Positions 17,750-28,142 of a DNA stretch of 64,000 nt are shown piece after piece (positions within the stretch are counted from its first letter, which is position 1; each line of letters starts with the position of its first letter). The notes below the pieces were generated by a model. That model was not told where the DNA came from. It did no database searches and saw only the letters and a program-made list of their open reading frames with translations. A program made the position numbers and the translations under genes. Source of the DNA: Mycobacterium sp. GA-2829 (GTDB lineage Bacteria; Actinomycetota; Actinomycetes; Mycobacteriales; Mycobacteriaceae); NCBI RefSeq assembly GCF_001499965.1, contig NZ_LQIT01000001.1:248001-312000 (forward strand), read 5' to 3'.

Positions 17750-20033
17750 GGTCACGCTCCAGCAGGACGGTGGGCAGTTCGGCGAACAGATCGGCGGCGG
17801 CGACGGTGCCGCTGAACGCCTTTCCGGTGATGCGGTCGGTCCACGTACCCGCGGGCAGTGCGACTTCGGTGTCGCCCCAACCGGTTTCGTGCAGCCGTAC
17901 GGTGTGGCGGGTGACGGCGGTGAGCACGTCGTCACCGCGCAGGAACGCCACCACGTGGTCGGCGGCCGCGCCGCGCGCCAGGACCGGGGTGTATCCGCCG
18001 TCGAGGAACGTCTGCGGCCGGTCGCGGCGCGCGTGCAGTGCGGCGCGCACCACCCGCAACTTGGGATGCTGCAGCGTCTTCAGTTCGGTGCGGCGCTGCG
18101 CGTAGTCGACCGGACGGCGGTTGTCCGGGTCGACCAGGCTGTCCTCCCACAGCTCGGTGCCCTGGTACACGTCGGGCACCCCCGGCCCGGTCAGAGCCAG
18201 CAGCTTCTGGCCGAGGCTGTCCGTGCGGGCGTGCGGGTCGAGTTGTTCGACCAGTCGGGTGAGTTCGGTGCCCACCGGACCGTCGATGATGCTGTCGATC
18301 CAGGTGTGCACACCGGATTCGAACTCGCTGTCCTGGTCGTTCCACGTGGTGTGGACGGCCGCTTCGCGGATCGCCTTCTCGGCGTAGGCGTGCAACCGCT
18401 GCCGCAGCTCGTCGGTGACCGCACCGCTGGTGGGCCACACCCCGAACATGTTCTGCAGCAGGAATAGTCCCGTCGCGGCGTCGGGCGGCGGGGTGCGCTG
18501 CGTCCACGCCTCGACGTACTGCGCCCACAGCGACGGCACCTGTGAGAGCACCCCGACGCGGGCGCGCACGTCCTCACCGCGTTTGGTGTCGTGGGTCGTC
18601 AGCGTGGTCATCGCCTGCGGCCACAGCGCGGCGCGGGCGGCGGCACGCTGGTGGAACTCGGCAGGCGACACCCCGAACCACTCCGGTTCGCCGCCGACCT
18701 CGTTGAGCGACACCAGACGGGCGTCGCGGTAGAACAGGCAGTCCTCCATGGCCTTGGCGGTGGCCGCCCCGCACAGCTGCTGGAACCGCACCGCGGTCTC
18801 CCGGCTGCCCGCGACCGCGGTGGCGAAGATCTCCAGCGCCGGTGCGAAACTCGGCTGCTCCGAGAGCGTTTCGGCGATCGCCATCGGCAGGACCATCGAC
18901 AGAGCCGGATAGTCCGACCGGTACACCCCGAGGTTGCTGATCACCGCGGCGATCGCGGTCGGCAGGTCGGGGTGGTCCTGACCGGTGGCGGCGACAACCG
19001 TCCGGCACAGGCGTGCCAGCTCGCTGCCCAGCGTGGTGGTGACCGCTTCGACCTTCAGCGCGCGGGCGGCCTTCGGCATCGCGGCGTAGTCGGCGCCGGT
19101 GGTCTCGTAGAGCGTGGTGAGCGCCTCGGCGCCGGCCGGGTCGATGAAGACCCCACCGGTCTCGCGCAGCGCGTCGTAGCCGGTGGTGCCCGCGACCGGC
19201 AGGGTCGGGTCCAGCGGCTCGTCGACGGCAAGGATCTTCTCGATGACGATCCAGGCCTGCGGGCCGACGAGGTCACGCAGCCACCTCAGGTAGCCGGGCG
19301 GATCGGACAGACCGTCGGGGTGGTCGATGCGGATGCCGTCGACGATGTCGTCGGTGAACCACCGCTTGACCTCGGAGTGGGTGGCCTGGAAGACCGCGGG
19401 GTCCTCCTGGCGCAGCCCGGCCAGCGAGGTGATCGAGAAGAACCGGCGGTATCCGCAGATGCCGTTTCGCCAGCCGATCAGCCGGTAGTGCTGGCGGTCG
19501 TGCACCTCGGGGCCTGCACCCTCACCGGTGCCGGGTGCGACCGGGAACACCAGGTCACCGAGGCGCAGGGTGTCCCCGTCGACGGTCAGATCGGCGACGT
19601 CGGAATCCGACCCCAGGACGGGCAGCAGGATGCGCCCGTCCGGATCGGCGGTCCAGTCCACGTCGAAGTAGTCCGCGTACTGCGATTCGCGGCCGTGGGT
19701 GAGGAGATCCCACCACCACCGGTTCTGCTGCGGATCGTCCACACCGACGTGGTTGGGCACGATGTCCACGACCAGCCCGAGCCCGCGGGCCTTGGCCGCC
19801 GCCGACAGCGACGCGAGCGCGTCGGCGCCGCCGAGTGCGGCCGACACCGTCGTCGGATCGGTGACGTCGTAGCCGTGGGTGGAGCCCTCGACCGCGGTGA
19901 GGATGGGGGACAGGTACAGGTGGGAGACGCCGAGGTCGTCGAGATAGTCGACCAGCTCCTCGGCGTCGGCGAGGGTGAACGCGTCACCGCGCATCTGCAG
20001 CCGGTAGGTCGACAGCACGGGCCGGGGCGCCAT
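17742..20033 (-). CDS. treY: malto-oligosyltrehalose synthase
   Basis: Converts the reducing-end alpha-1,4 bond of a maltodextrin to alpha-1,1, giving maltooligosyltrehalose. 763 residues, the expected size. GH13 motifs: IVPNHVGVDDP, catalytic region GIRIDHPDGLSDP, WIVIEKILAVDE and LTTHDTKRGEDVRAR. ATG 20033 shares one base with the treX stop. It is the middle gene of treX-treY-treZ, which turns glycogen into trehalose. Confidence 0.95.
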   Translation of the reverse strand: MAPRPVLSTYRLQMRGDAFTLADAEELVDYLDDLGVSHLYLSPILTAVEGSTHGYDVTDPTTVSAALGGADALASLSAAAKARGLGLVVDIVPNHVGVDDPQQNRWWWDLLTHGRESQYADYFDVDWTADPDGRILLPVLGSDSDVADLTVDGDTLRLGDLVFPVAPGTGEGAGPEVHDRQHYRLIGWRNGICGYRRFFSITSLAGLRQEDPAVFQATHSEVKRWFTDDIVDGIRIDHPDGLSDPPGYLRWLRDLVGPQAWIVIEKILAVDEPLDPTLPVAGTTGYDALRETGGVFIDPAGAEALTTLYETTGADYAAMPKAARALKVEAVTTTLGSELARLCRTVVAATGQDHPDLPTAIAAVISNLGVYRSDYPALSMVLPMAIAETLSEQPSFAPALEIFATAVAGSRETAVRFQQLCGAATAKAMEDCLFYRDARLVSLNEVGGEPEWFGVSPAEFHQRAAARAALWPQAMTTLTTHDTKRGEDVRARVGVLSQVPSLWAQYVEAWTQRTPPPDAATGLFLLQNMFGVWPTSGAVTDELRQRLHAYAEKAIREAAVHTTWNDQDSEFESGVHTWIDSIIDGPVGTELTRLVEQLDPHARTDSLGQKLLALTGPGVPDVYQGTELWEDSLVDPDNRRPVDYAQRRTELKTLQHPKLRVVRAALHARRDRPQTFLDGGYTPVLARGAAADHVVAFLRGDDVLTAVTRHTVRLHETGWGDTEVALPAGTWTDRITGKAFSGTVAAADLFAELPTVLLERDHA

Positions 20034-22165
20034 CACGCCGTCTTCCGCAGAACGAGCAGCGAGCGCGGCTGCAGCGTGATCTTCTCGCCGGCCGGGACCA
20101 CGACGTCGGTCTCGCCGGCCGGGTCGGCGGTGTCCAGGTCGCCGGTCCACATCTGGGCGTAGTCACCGTCGGGGGTGACGAAGTCCTGGACGTGGTCGTG
20201 GGAGTTGAAGCACAGCAGGAACGAATCGTCGACGACGCGCTCGCCGCGGGAGTCGGGTGTCGGGATGGCCTCCCCGTTGAGGAACACCGCCACGCAGCTG
20301 CCCAGCCCCGCACCCCAGTCCTCGGGGGTCATCTCCGAGCCCGCGGGTGTCAGCCACGCGATGTCGCGGACCTGGTCGCCGCTGCGGATCGGTTTGCCCT
20401 CGAAGAACCGGCGGCGCCGGAACACCGGGTGGCGTTTGCGGAACGCGACCACCTTACGGGTGAATTCCAGCAGGTCGGCGCTGGTCTCACACAGCGACCA
20501 GTCCATCCACGACAGCTCGGAGTCCTGGCAGTAGACGTTGTTGTTGCCCTGCTGGGTGCGGCCGATCTCGTCGCCGTGGGCGATCATCGGCGTGCCCTGG
20601 CTGACCATCAGCGTGGCGAGCATGTTGCGCATCTGCTTGTCGCGCAGCGCGTTGATCTCCGGATCGTCGGTGGGGCCCTCCACCCCGCAATTCCACGACC
20701 GGTTGTGGCTCTCGCCGTCGCGGTTGTCCTCGCCGTTGGCGAAGTTGTGTTTTTCGTTGTAGGACACCAGGTCTCGCATCGTGAACCCGTCGTGACAGGT
20801 CACGAAGTTGATCGATGCGCTGGGTCGCCGTCCGGTGGCCTCGTACAGGTCCGATGACCCCGTGAGCCGGGAGGCGAATTCGCCGAGGGTTGCGGGCTCG
20901 CCCCGCCAGTAATCACGCACAGTGTCGCGATATTGCCCGTTCCACTCGGTCCACAAACCTGGGAAATTGCCGACCTGGTAACCGCCCTCGCCGATGTCCC
21001 ACGGTTCGGCGATCAGTTTGACCTGACTGACCACCGGATCCTGCTGGACGAGGTCGAAGAACGCGCTGAGCCGGTCGACGTCGTGCAGTTCGCGCGCCAG
21101 CGTGGAAGCCAGGTCGAACCGGAACCCGTCGACGTGCATCTCCAGCACCCAGTACCGCAGCGAGTCCATGATGAGCTGCAGCGTGTGCGGATGGCGGGCG
21201 TTGAGGCTGTTGCCGGTTCCGGTGAAGTCCTTGTAGTACCGCTTGTCGTCGTCGAGCAGCCGGTAGTAGGCGGCGTTGTCGATGCCGCGGAAGTTCACGG
21301 TGGGCCCGAGGTGGTTGCCCTCGGCGGTGTGGTTGTAGACGACGTCGAGGATGACCTCGATACCGGCGGCGTGGAATGTCCGGACCATGGCCTTGAACTC
21401 GGCGACCGCACCGCCGGCGTACTTGGTCGCGGCGTACTCGTTGTGCGGGGCGAAGAAGCCGAAGGTGTTGTAACCCCAGTAGTTACGCAGTCCGAGGTCG
21501 AGCAGCCGGTGGTCGTGCATGAACTGGTGCACCGGCATGAGCTCGATCGCGGTGACGTTCAGTGACTTCAGGTGGTCGATGATGGCCGGGTGGCAGAGCC
21601 CGGCGTAGGTGCCGCGCAGTTCCTCGGGGATCGCGGGATGGCGCTGGGTCATCCCCTTGACGTGCGCCTCGTAGATCACCGTGTCGTGGTAGGGGGTACG
21701 CGGCGCGTGGTCCGAACCCCACTGGAAGAACGGGTTGATCACGACGCTGGTCATGGTGTGGCCCAGCGAGTCGATGCCCGGGGGAGTGCCGCCGGAGGCG
21801 AGGTCCTCGGCGGCCATGTCGTAGGAGTAGAGCGCCTGCCCGAATTCGAAGGCGCCGTGGAAGGCCTTGCCGTAGGGGTCGAGCAGCAGCTTGCTCGGAT
21901 CGCAGCGGTGTCCGGCCGCCGGATCCCACGGCCCGTGCACGCGGAACCCGTACCGCTGCCCGGGCGCGACCGTCGGCAGATAAGCGTGCCAGACGTAGCC
22001 GTCGACCTCCTCGAGGCCGATGCGTTCCTCGGTGCCGTCCTTGGCGATCAGGCACAGCTCGACGCGTTCGGCGACTTCGGAGAACAACGAGAAGTTGGTG
22101 CCCGCGCCGTCGTAGGTGGCGCCGAGCGGGTAGGCCTCACCGGGCCAGACGGAGTGCGGGGCCAT
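20033..22165 (-). CDS. treX: glycogen debranching enzyme
   Basis: Hydrolyses alpha-1,6 branches of glycogen to supply linear dextrins to TreY. 710 residues. N-terminal CBM48-like domain (PLGATYDGAGTNFSLFSE), then GH13 motifs DVVYNHTAEGN, FRFDLASTLARE, LIAEPWDIGEGGYQVG and NFVTCHDGFTM. It lies 3 bases after the acyltransferase gene and overlaps treY, so it belongs to a four-gene transcription unit. Confidence 0.95.
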   Translation of the reverse strand: MAPHSVWPGEAYPLGATYDGAGTNFSLFSEVAERVELCLIAKDGTEERIGLEEVDGYVWHAYLPTVAPGQRYGFRVHGPWDPAAGHRCDPSKLLLDPYGKAFHGAFEFGQALYSYDMAAEDLASGGTPPGIDSLGHTMTSVVINPFFQWGSDHAPRTPYHDTVIYEAHVKGMTQRHPAIPEELRGTYAGLCHPAIIDHLKSLNVTAIELMPVHQFMHDHRLLDLGLRNYWGYNTFGFFAPHNEYAATKYAGGAVAEFKAMVRTFHAAGIEVILDVVYNHTAEGNHLGPTVNFRGIDNAAYYRLLDDDKRYYKDFTGTGNSLNARHPHTLQLIMDSLRYWVLEMHVDGFRFDLASTLARELHDVDRLSAFFDLVQQDPVVSQVKLIAEPWDIGEGGYQVGNFPGLWTEWNGQYRDTVRDYWRGEPATLGEFASRLTGSSDLYEATGRRPSASINFVTCHDGFTMRDLVSYNEKHNFANGEDNRDGESHNRSWNCGVEGPTDDPEINALRDKQMRNMLATLMVSQGTPMIAHGDEIGRTQQGNNNVYCQDSELSWMDWSLCETSADLLEFTRKVVAFRKRHPVFRRRRFFEGKPIRSGDQVRDIAWLTPAGSEMTPEDWGAGLGSCVAVFLNGEAIPTPDSRGERVVDDSFLLCFNSHDHVQDFVTPDGDYAQMWTGDLDTADPAGETDVVVPAGEKITLQPRSLLVLRKTA

Positions 22166-22168
22166 GCG

Positions 22169-24319
22169 TCACCACCAGCCGGTGGCGGCGGCGATCTGAC
22201 GACCCAGTTCCGCGGTCATCGTGCGCATGTAGGTGGCCGAGATGTGGTGCGCATCGTGGTAGATCAACACGTTCCCCTCCACCACGCGGCAGTAATTCTC
22301 GCGGCACACCGCGTTGCTCATGTCCAGCGGTTTGAGCATCGGGAACTTCTTGACGTAGTCGAGTGTCGGGTTCCGGTCGGACAGTACCTTGGACCGTTCG
22401 ACGCCGCAGGACACCGAGTCGCCGCCGTCGGCCAGGCAGTCCGCGGGGATGTACGGTTCGCCGTCGCGCACCAGCCACGGGGTGTCCCGCATGGCGAGAA
22501 TCGGGATCTTCTTGCGCGACAACGCTTCCCAGATGCCGAGGTAGTTGCTCGGCATGACGTCGCCGTCCTTGATGTTCCACGGCCGCGTCGAGGTGGTGAA
22601 CACGTAGTCGGGTTTGTCGGCGAGCAGTTTGGGCATCACCCGCGAGTTCCACTCATGGCACTTGGGGTACGGGCGGTTGTCGCCCATGACCAGCGGCATC
22701 TCCTCGGTGGTCAGCGGGCAGCCCATCTTGAGATAGGTGACGACCTTGAAGCCGTGCATGCGGCCGAGCAGGTCCAGGGCGGTCACCCAGTGTTCGGCGT
22801 GCGAACCGCCTGCCAGCGCGATGGTGCGCGGTGCGGTCTTGTCGCCGTAGGTGCAGTTGATGACCCCGACGTTGTCGAAGTCGCTGATGCAGCCGTCGAT
22901 GGTGCTGGCGGGCAGATCCTTCTTGGCCTCGAGCACCGACGGCCGCATCGGCAGCTTCGGCACGCGCACCTTCTCGACCAGCGCCCTGGCGCCCGGATAG
23001 TCGCGCGGGTTCAGCCCGGCCAGTTCCGCACCGCTGGCCCGCTGGACGGTCACGTGCTCACGCCAGGTGAACGACGTCGCGGTCAGCGCCACCCCGAGCA
23101 GCGCGACCACCGAGCCCAGCACGATCGTCGGCCTGCGCATGCGGGTGCGCAGGGGGACCGCGGTGACCGCGGGCGCCGACGCGCGGTAGCGCAGCGGTTC
23201 CTCGATGTAGCGCATGGTCAGCCAGGCGAGCACCGCGGAGACGGCCAGCACGCCCGCGCCCTGCCAGAAGTCCACCCGGTTGTGCCCGCTGTAGGACAAC
23301 CAGAAGATCAGCAGCGGCCAGTGCCACAGGTACAGCGAGTACGCCATCGACCCGAGGGTGACGAAGGGTTTGGTGGCCAGCAGCCGGTTGGGCAGCGGCA
23401 GGCGCTCGGAGCGGCCGCGGTTGGCCGCCGACAGGATGAACGCGATGGCCGCGCCGACCGGGACCAGCGCCCACGGTCCGGGAAACTCCTTGACGCCGTC
23501 GATCAGCCAGCCGCACGCCAGGATCGCGCCCAGCGCGACGGTCCCGACGACGGTGCGCAGCCACGTCGGCCATTTGACGTAGGGCACCAGCGCCCCCGCC
23601 AGCGCGCCGAGGAGCAGTTCCCACGCCCGGGCGAAGCTGTTGTAGTAGGCGGTGGCCTGATCGGTGTTGTGGGCGATCACCGCGTAGACGAACGAGGCGA
23701 CGGTCAGCGCGGTGAGCAGCACGATCAGCACGGCCCGCAGGTGCCGCCGGATCACCCGGCGCAGCGGCAGCGCGACGGCGAAGATCAGCAGCAGGAAGGC
23801 GAGATAGAACTGACCCTGCACCGACATCGACCAGATGTGCTGCAGCGGGCTGACCGTCTCACCGGCCCGCAGGTAGTCCGATGCGGTGATCGCCAGTTCC
23901 CAGTTCTGGAAGTACCCGAGGCTGGCCAGGCTCTGGTCGGCGAAGGTCTCCCAGCGGGTTTCCGGCTGGATCAGGATGGTCAGCACCGCCGAGGCGGCCA
24001 GCACCACGACCAGGGCGGGCAGCAGCCTGCGGATGAGCCGGGTGACCTCGGGGACGGGGCGCAGCGGACCGCCCCGGGTGAGGACCATGCGCAGCAGCCG
24101 GCCGCCGAAGAAGAAGCCGGACAGGGCGAGGAAGACGTCGACGCCGCCGGACACCCTGCCGAACCAGATGTGGAAGACCGCGACGAGCGCGATCGCCACC
24201 CCGCGCAGACCGTCCAGATCGTGGCGGTAGAAACCTGAGGACCGGGTCCCCGTCGCGGTGTTCCGGACGGTACCCGGGTCGGTGCCAGCCGCCGGCCGGT
24301 GGGGGGCGAGGGTGTTCAT
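22169..24319 (-). CDS. OafA/YrhL-type membrane acyltransferase with SGNH domain
   Basis: 716 residues. Residues about 30-410 form an acyltransferase-3 domain with roughly ten membrane helices; the signature is [20 protein letters not shown]. The C-terminal part (about 440-716) is a soluble SGNH-like domain with [10 protein letters not shown] and, near the end, [13 protein letters not shown]. The family transfers acyl groups to sugars or lipids outside the membrane. It corresponds to Rv1565c by position before treX. A minus-strand TAAATT (24336-24331) may be its -10. Confidence 0.88.
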   Translation of the reverse strand: MNTLAPHRPAAGTDPGTVRNTATGTRSSGFYRHDLDGLRGVAIALVAVFHIWFGRVSGGVDVFLALSGFFFGGRLLRMVLTRGGPLRPVPEVTRLIRRLLPALVVVLAASAVLTILIQPETRWETFADQSLASLGYFQNWELAITASDYLRAGETVSPLQHIWSMSVQGQFYLAFLLLIFAVALPLRRVIRRHLRAVLIVLLTALTVASFVYAVIAHNTDQATAYYNSFARAWELLLGALAGALVPYVKWPTWLRTVVGTVALGAILACGWLIDGVKEFPGPWALVPVGAAIAFILSAANRGRSERLPLPNRLLATKPFVTLGSMAYSLYLWHWPLLIFWLSYSGHNRVDFWQGAGVLAVSAVLAWLTMRYIEEPLRYRASAPAVTAVPLRTRMRRPTIVLGSVVALLGVALTATSFTWREHVTVQRASGAELAGLNPRDYPGARALVEKVRVPKLPMRPSVLEAKKDLPASTIDGCISDFDNVGVINCTYGDKTAPRTIALAGGSHAEHWVTALDLLGRMHGFKVVTYLKMGCPLTTEEMPLVMGDNRPYPKCHEWNSRVMPKLLADKPDYVFTTSTRPWNIKDGDVMPSNYLGIWEALSRKKIPILAMRDTPWLVRDGEPYIPADCLADGGDSVSCGVERSKVLSDRNPTLDYVKKFPMLKPLDMSNAVCRENYCRVVEGNVLIYHDAHHISATYMRTMTAELGRQIAAATGWW

Positions 24320-24399
24320 GGTCGGCGGCTAATTTACCCGCTAACGGCGCACACCTCATGCCGCGCACAGTCCGGGGGCCTCCGCGGGGGGACGCATTA

Positions 24400-25710
24400 G
24401 TGTCGAATTCCGTGCCCGCATTGACCCCCGAACAGATCAGTGCGCTGGACGCCGCGCACGTCTGGCATCCCTACAGCACCATCGGCGCAGGCGCGTTACC
24501 GCCGGTCGTGGCGCTGGCCGCCAAGGGTGCGTGGATCACGATCGCCGACCCCGACGGAGGTGAGCCCGTCGACGTCATCGACGCGATGAGCTCGTGGTGG
24601 ACGGCCATCCACGGGCACGGCCACCCCGTGCTCGACGCGGCGATCAGCGCGCAGTTGGCCACGATGAACCACGTCATGTTCGGCGGCCTCACCCACGAAC
24701 CGGCCGCCCGGCTGGCGCAGCTGCTCGTGGAGATCACGCCCGCCGGTCTGGACACCGTGTTCTTCTCCGATTCGGGGTCGGTGTCGGTCGAGGTGGCGGT
24801 GAAGATGGCGCTGCAGTACTGGCGTGCGGCCGGGCGGCCCGCCAAGACGCGGCTGATGACGTGGCGCGGTGGCTACCACGGCGACACCTTCACCCCGATG
24901 AGCGTGTGCGACCCCGAGGGCGGCATGCACGACATGTGGACCGACGTGCTGACCCGTCAGGTGTTCGCGCCCCCGGTGCCACGGGACCACGACCCGGAGT
25001 ACGTGGCGGCGTTCGAACGCCTGCTCGCCGAGCACGCCGACGAGGTGGCCGCGGTGATCGTCGAACCGGTGGTCCAGGGTGCGGGCGGGATGCGCTTCCA
25101 CGATCCGCGCTACCTCACCGACCTGCGGGAGCTGTGCGACCGGCACGGCGTGCTCCTGATCTTCGACGAGATCGCCACCGGTTTCGGCCGCACCGGTGAG
25201 CTCTTCGCGGCCGACCACGTCGGCGTGCGGCCCGACATCATGTGTGTCGGCAAGGGGCTGACCGGCGGTTATCTGACGCTGGCCGCGACGCTGTGCACCG
25301 CGGAGATCGCCCACACCATCAGCACCGGCGACGCGGGTGCGCTGATGCACGGCCCGACGTTCATGGCCAACGCGTTGGCCTGCGCGGTCGGGGTCGCCGC
25401 CGTCGAGCTGCTGCTGGCGGGGGACTGGCGCACCACGATCGCGGCCATCGAACGCGGGCTCGCCGACGGGCTGGCCCCGGCCCGCGAGGTGCCCGGTGTC
25501 GCCGACGTGCGGGTGCTCGGCGCGGTCGGGGTCGTGCAGATGGACCGGCCGGTGGACGTGGCGACGGCGACCGCCGCGGCGCTGCGCCACCGCGTGTGGC
25601 TGCGGCCGTTCCGCAACCTCGTCTACGTGATGCCGCCGTACATCTGCACCGGTGAGGAGGTCGCGCAGATCACCTCGGCGGTGGTCGGAGTGGCGCGTGC
25701 TCTAACCTGA
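24400..25710 (+). CDS. bioA: adenosylmethionine-8-amino-7-oxononanoate aminotransferase
   Basis: Third-last step of biotin synthesis: transfers an amino group from SAM to KAPA to form DAPA. 436 residues. PLP lysine K285 in [24 protein letters not shown] is the cofactor aspartate motif; N-terminal [10 protein letters not shown] and [13 protein letters not shown] shape the substrate pocket. GTG 24400 gives the family length. GTG 24412 is possible, with TAGTGT (24398-24403) as -10; ATG 24358 gives an unusually long N-terminus. The stop overlaps the BioQ palindrome of bioF. Confidence 0.94.
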   Translation: MSNSVPALTPEQISALDAAHVWHPYSTIGAGALPPVVALAAKGAWITIADPDGGEPVDVIDAMSSWWTAIHGHGHPVLDAAISAQLATMNHVMFGGLTHEPAARLAQLLVEITPAGLDTVFFSDSGSVSVEVAVKMALQYWRAAGRPAKTRLMTWRGGYHGDTFTPMSVCDPEGGMHDMWTDVLTRQVFAPPVPRDHDPEYVAAFERLLAEHADEVAAVIVEPVVQGAGGMRFHDPRYLTDLRELCDRHGVLLIFDEIATGFGRTGELFAADHVGVRPDIMCVGKGLTGGYLTLAATLCTAEIAHTISTGDAGALMHGPTFMANALACAVGVAAVELLLAGDWRTTIAAIERGLADGLAPAREVPGVADVRVLGAVGVVQMDRPVDVATATAAALRHRVWLRPFRNLVYVMPPYICTGEEVAQITSAVVGVARALT

Positions 25711-25746
25711 ACGGTGTTCAATTGTCGGCTCGCCGACGTGTTCAAT
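25703..25746 (+). promoter_or_regulatory. bioF promoter, BioQ operator and leader hairpin
   Basis: -10 TAACCT (25703-25708) abuts a perfect palindrome TGAAC-GGT-GTTCA (25708-25720), the expected BioQ site. It is followed by hairpin GTCGGC-TC-GCCGAC (25724-25737) and a second GTGTTCAAT. A near-identical module stands before bioB (29511-29550). Repressor binding would cover the -10 and start site. Confidence 0.75.
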
Positions 25747-25763
25747 TCTCAAGGGAGGCGCCC

Positions 25764-26912
25764 GTGACCCGTGCTGGTCTGTCCCCGCTGGCCTGGCTCG
25801 ACGAGGTCGCCGACCAACGGCGCGCCGCCGGGCTGCGCCGGACGCTGCGCCCCCGCCCACCGCAGGCCGCGACGGTCGACCTGGCCTCCAACGACTACCT
25901 CGGGCTGGCCACCGACCCGCGGGTGATCGAGGGCGCCGTGCGCGCCGTGCGCGAATGGGGTGCCGGCTCGACCGGTTCGCGCCTGGTCACCGGCAACACC
26001 GAACTGCACGAGGGCTTCGAGTCCGCGCTGGCGGCGTTCACCGGCGCCGAATCGGCGCTGGTCTTCTCCGCCGGCTACACCGCCAACCTCGGTGCGGTGG
26101 TCGCGCTGTCCGGCCCCGGATCGCTGCTGATCTCCGACGCGCTCACCCATGCCTCCCTCGTCGACGCCTGCCGGCTGTCCCGGGCGCGTGTGGTGGTCAC
26201 CCCGCACCGCGACGTCGCCGCGGTCGATGCCGCGCTGGCCGCCCGCGACGAACAGCGCGCGGTCGTGGTGACCGATTCGGTGTTCTCGGCCGACGGGGTG
26301 CTCGCCCCGCTGCCCGAACTGCACGAGGTCTGCCGCCGTCACGGCGCCCTGCTGATCGTCGACGAGGCCCACGGCCTCGGCGTGCGCGGCGACGGCGGTC
26401 GCGGCCTGCTCGAGGAGACGGGTCTGGCCGGCGCGCCCGACGTGGTCATGACCACCACACTGTCGAAGGCGCTGGGCAGCCAGGGCGGTGTGGTGCTCGG
26501 CCCGGCCGCCGTGCGGGCGCACCTCATCGACGCCGCGCGCCCGTTCATCTTCGACACCGGTCTGGCACCCGCGGCCGTCGGCGCGGCGTGGGCGGCGCTG
26601 GACGTGCTCATCGCGGAACCGTGGCGCGCGCGGGCGGTGCTGGACAATGCCGCCGCGCTGGCCGAGGCGTGCGACGTCCCCGGTCGACCCGACTCCGCCG
26701 TCGTATCGGTGATCCTCGGCGAACCCGAGGTGGCGTTCGCGGCCGCGGCGGCATGTATGGAGCGCGGTCTGCGCGTCGGGTGCTTCCGGCCGCCGACCGT
26801 CCCCGCGGGCACCTCCCGGCTGCGGCTCACCGCGCGGGCGTCGCTGAGTCCCGACGACCTCGACACCGCCCGGCGGGTGCTGGCCGACGTGCTGAGGGCG
26901 GCCCGCGCGTGA
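25764..26912 (+). CDS. bioF: 8-amino-7-oxononanoate synthase
   Basis: Condenses pimeloyl thioester with L-alanine to form KAPA. 382 residues, PLP-dependent alpha-oxoamine synthase fold. K235 in [13 protein letters not shown] binds [12 protein letters not shown] and [10 protein letters not shown] are substrate and cofactor motifs; [11 protein letters not shown] holds the ring-stacking histidine. GTG 25764 is supported by AAGGGAGG 6 bases upstream. Overlaps bioD (GTGA). Regulated by the BioQ operator upstream. Confidence 0.95.
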   Translation: MTRAGLSPLAWLDEVADQRRAAGLRRTLRPRPPQAATVDLASNDYLGLATDPRVIEGAVRAVREWGAGSTGSRLVTGNTELHEGFESALAAFTGAESALVFSAGYTANLGAVVALSGPGSLLISDALTHASLVDACRLSRARVVVTPHRDVAAVDAALAARDEQRAVVVTDSVFSADGVLAPLPELHEVCRRHGALLIVDEAHGLGVRGDGGRGLLEETGLAGAPDVVMTTTLSKALGSQGGVVLGPAAVRAHLIDAARPFIFDTGLAPAAVGAAWAALDVLIAEPWRARAVLDNAAALAEACDVPGRPDSAVVSVILGEPEVAFAAAAACMERGLRVGCFRPPTVPAGTSRLRLTARASLSPDDLDTARRVLADVLRAARA

Positions 26913-27586
26913 GCGTGCTCGTGGTCACCGGAACCGGCACCGGCGTCGGCAAGACGGTGGCCACCGCCGCGCTCGCGTGTGCGGCCCGGCTGGCCGGCAT
27001 CGACGTCGCGGTGTGCAAACCCGTCCAGACCGGCACCCAGGACGGTGACGACGACCTCGCCGAGGTAGGGCGGCTCTCGGGCGTCGAGGACCTGCACCCC
27101 GGCTGGCGGTACCCGGAACCGCTGGCGCCCGTCGCCGCCGCCCCCCCCCCCGGCGCCGCCCTGCCGACCCGGGCCGAGCTGATCGACCTCATCCGCGCCG
27201 CCGACGGCCCCGACCGGCTGACCCTGGTGGAGGGCGCCGGTGGGCTGCTGGTCGAACTCGGCCGCGACGGCGTCACGCTGCGCGATCTCGCCGGTGAACT
27301 CGCCGCACCCGTGCTGGTGGTCGTCGCACCGGGGCTGGGCACGCTCAACCACACCGCCCTTACCCTGGAAGCGCTTGCCGCCCAAGGTATTCCGTGTGCC
27401 GGTCTGGTGATCGGGGCGTGGCCCGCGCAACCCGGGGCGGCCGAGATCGACAACCGCGACGCGCTGGCGCGGCTGGCGACCGTACGCGCGGCGCTGCCCG
27501 CGGGTGTCGGCTCGGTCGGCGCCAACGACTTCGAACGGATCAGCGCGACGGCCTTCGACCGGACCTGGCTCACGGGTCTGCGGTAG
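26909..27586 (+). CDS. bioD: dethiobiotin synthetase
   Basis: ATP-dependent ring closure of DAPA with CO2 to dethiobiotin. 225 residues. P-loop GTGTGVGKT (K15), CKPVQTG substrate motif near 35, and [12 protein letters not shown] near 110. An 11-C run (27141-27151) encodes the PPP of AAAPPPG; the frame is intact here, but one slipped base would truncate the protein. Translationally coupled to bioF and directly followed by the 2H protein. Confidence 0.94.
   Translation: MSVLVVTGTGTGVGKTVATAALACAARLAGIDVAVCKPVQTGTQDGDDDLAEVGRLSGVEDLHPGWRYPEPLAPVAAAPPPGAALPTRAELIDLIRAADGPDRLTLVEGAGGLLVELGRDGVTLRDLAGELAAPVLVVVAPGLGTLNHTALTLEALAAQGIPCAGLVIGAWPAQPGAAEIDNRDALARLATVRAALPAGVGSVGANDFERISATAFDRTWLTGLR
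27141..27151. repeat. bioD: 11-base poly-C tract inside bioD
   Basis: Uninterrupted run of 11 C, encoding proline codons about residues 78-81 of BioD. Runs this long are prone to slippage in vivo and to sequencing error. The reading frame before and after matches BioD, so the length of 11 is the functional one. Confidence 0.9.
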
Positions 27587-28108
27587 ATGGTCCACTCGGT
27601 CGAGCTGCTCTTCGATCCCGACACCGATGCGGCCGTCCGCCGGATCTGGGCCGACCTCAGCCGCGCCGGGATCCGCAGCCAGGCCGCCAACCGGTCGCCG
27701 AGCAACCGGCCCCACGTCACGCTCACCGTCGCCGACGAGATGACCGGCGGCGTCGACGACGCCCTGCGGCCGCTGCTGGAACTGCTGCCGTTCGACGGCG
27801 TGATCGGGGCGCCGATGCTGTTCGGCAGCCGGTCGCTGATCCTCGTGCGGCTGCTCGTCCCGTCGGCGCCGCTGCTGGAGTTGCACCGCGAGGTCGACCG
27901 GGTGTGCCGACCCCACCTCCCGGGCGGCCCGCTGTCGCACACGGCGCCCGGTCAGTGGACGCCGCACGTCACGCTGGCCCGCAGGCTCCCGCCCGACCAG
28001 CTGCCCGACGCGCTCGCCGTACCGGGGCTCGGCAGCGACATCGGCTGCCGGATCGTCGGGCTGCGCCACTGGGACGGCAACAACCGGATCGAGTATCCGA
28101 TCAGCTGA
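27587..28108 (+). CDS. 2H phosphoesterase / 2'-5' RNA ligase-like protein
   Basis: 173 residues with two HxT motifs 84 residues apart, H43 in RPHVTLTV and H127 in TPHVTLAR, the signature of the 2H phosphoesterase fold. Such enzymes open cyclic phosphates or ligate 2'-5' RNA bonds; the substrate here is unknown. The ATG follows the bioD stop directly, so it is co-transcribed with biotin genes, as in Rv1571. No known link to biotin chemistry. Confidence 0.85.
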   Translation: MVHSVELLFDPDTDAAVRRIWADLSRAGIRSQAANRSPSNRPHVTLTVADEMTGGVDDALRPLLELLPFDGVIGAPMLFGSRSLILVRLLVPSAPLLELHREVDRVCRPHLPGGPLSHTAPGQWTPHVTLARRLPPDQLPDALAVPGLGSDIGCRIVGLRHWDGNNRIEYPIS

Positions 28109-28111
28109 TCG

Positions 28112-28126
28112 CCCGCGCCCCGCGGG
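28112..28126 (+). terminator. GC-rich hairpin after the bioFD operon
   Basis: CCCGCG-CCC-CGCGGG, a perfect 6-bp stem with a 3-base loop, then AGTAATTTA. It starts 3 bases after the 2H gene stop. The following T-rich stretch is short and also serves as a possible -10 (TAATTT, 28129-28134) for the next gene. Confidence 0.45.
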
Positions 28127-28142
28127 AGTAATTTACGCGGCA

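Noticed and set aside
21572..24238. 888-codon plus-strand frame opposite the acyltransferase and treX
   Set aside because: Gln/His/Arg-rich nonsense translation across two real minus-strand genes.
24358..24399. ATG 24358 as bioA start
   Set aside because: Adds 14 Arg/Pro-rich residues not expected in BioA, and sits upstream of the likely -10.
25703..25763. Biotin or other riboswitch in the bioF leader
   Set aside because: About 50 bases with a single short hairpin; the palindrome explains control by BioQ.
26339..28069. 576-codon minus-strand frame across bioF, bioD and the 2H gene
   Set aside because: Antisense shadow; the three plus-strand genes are clear by family motifs.
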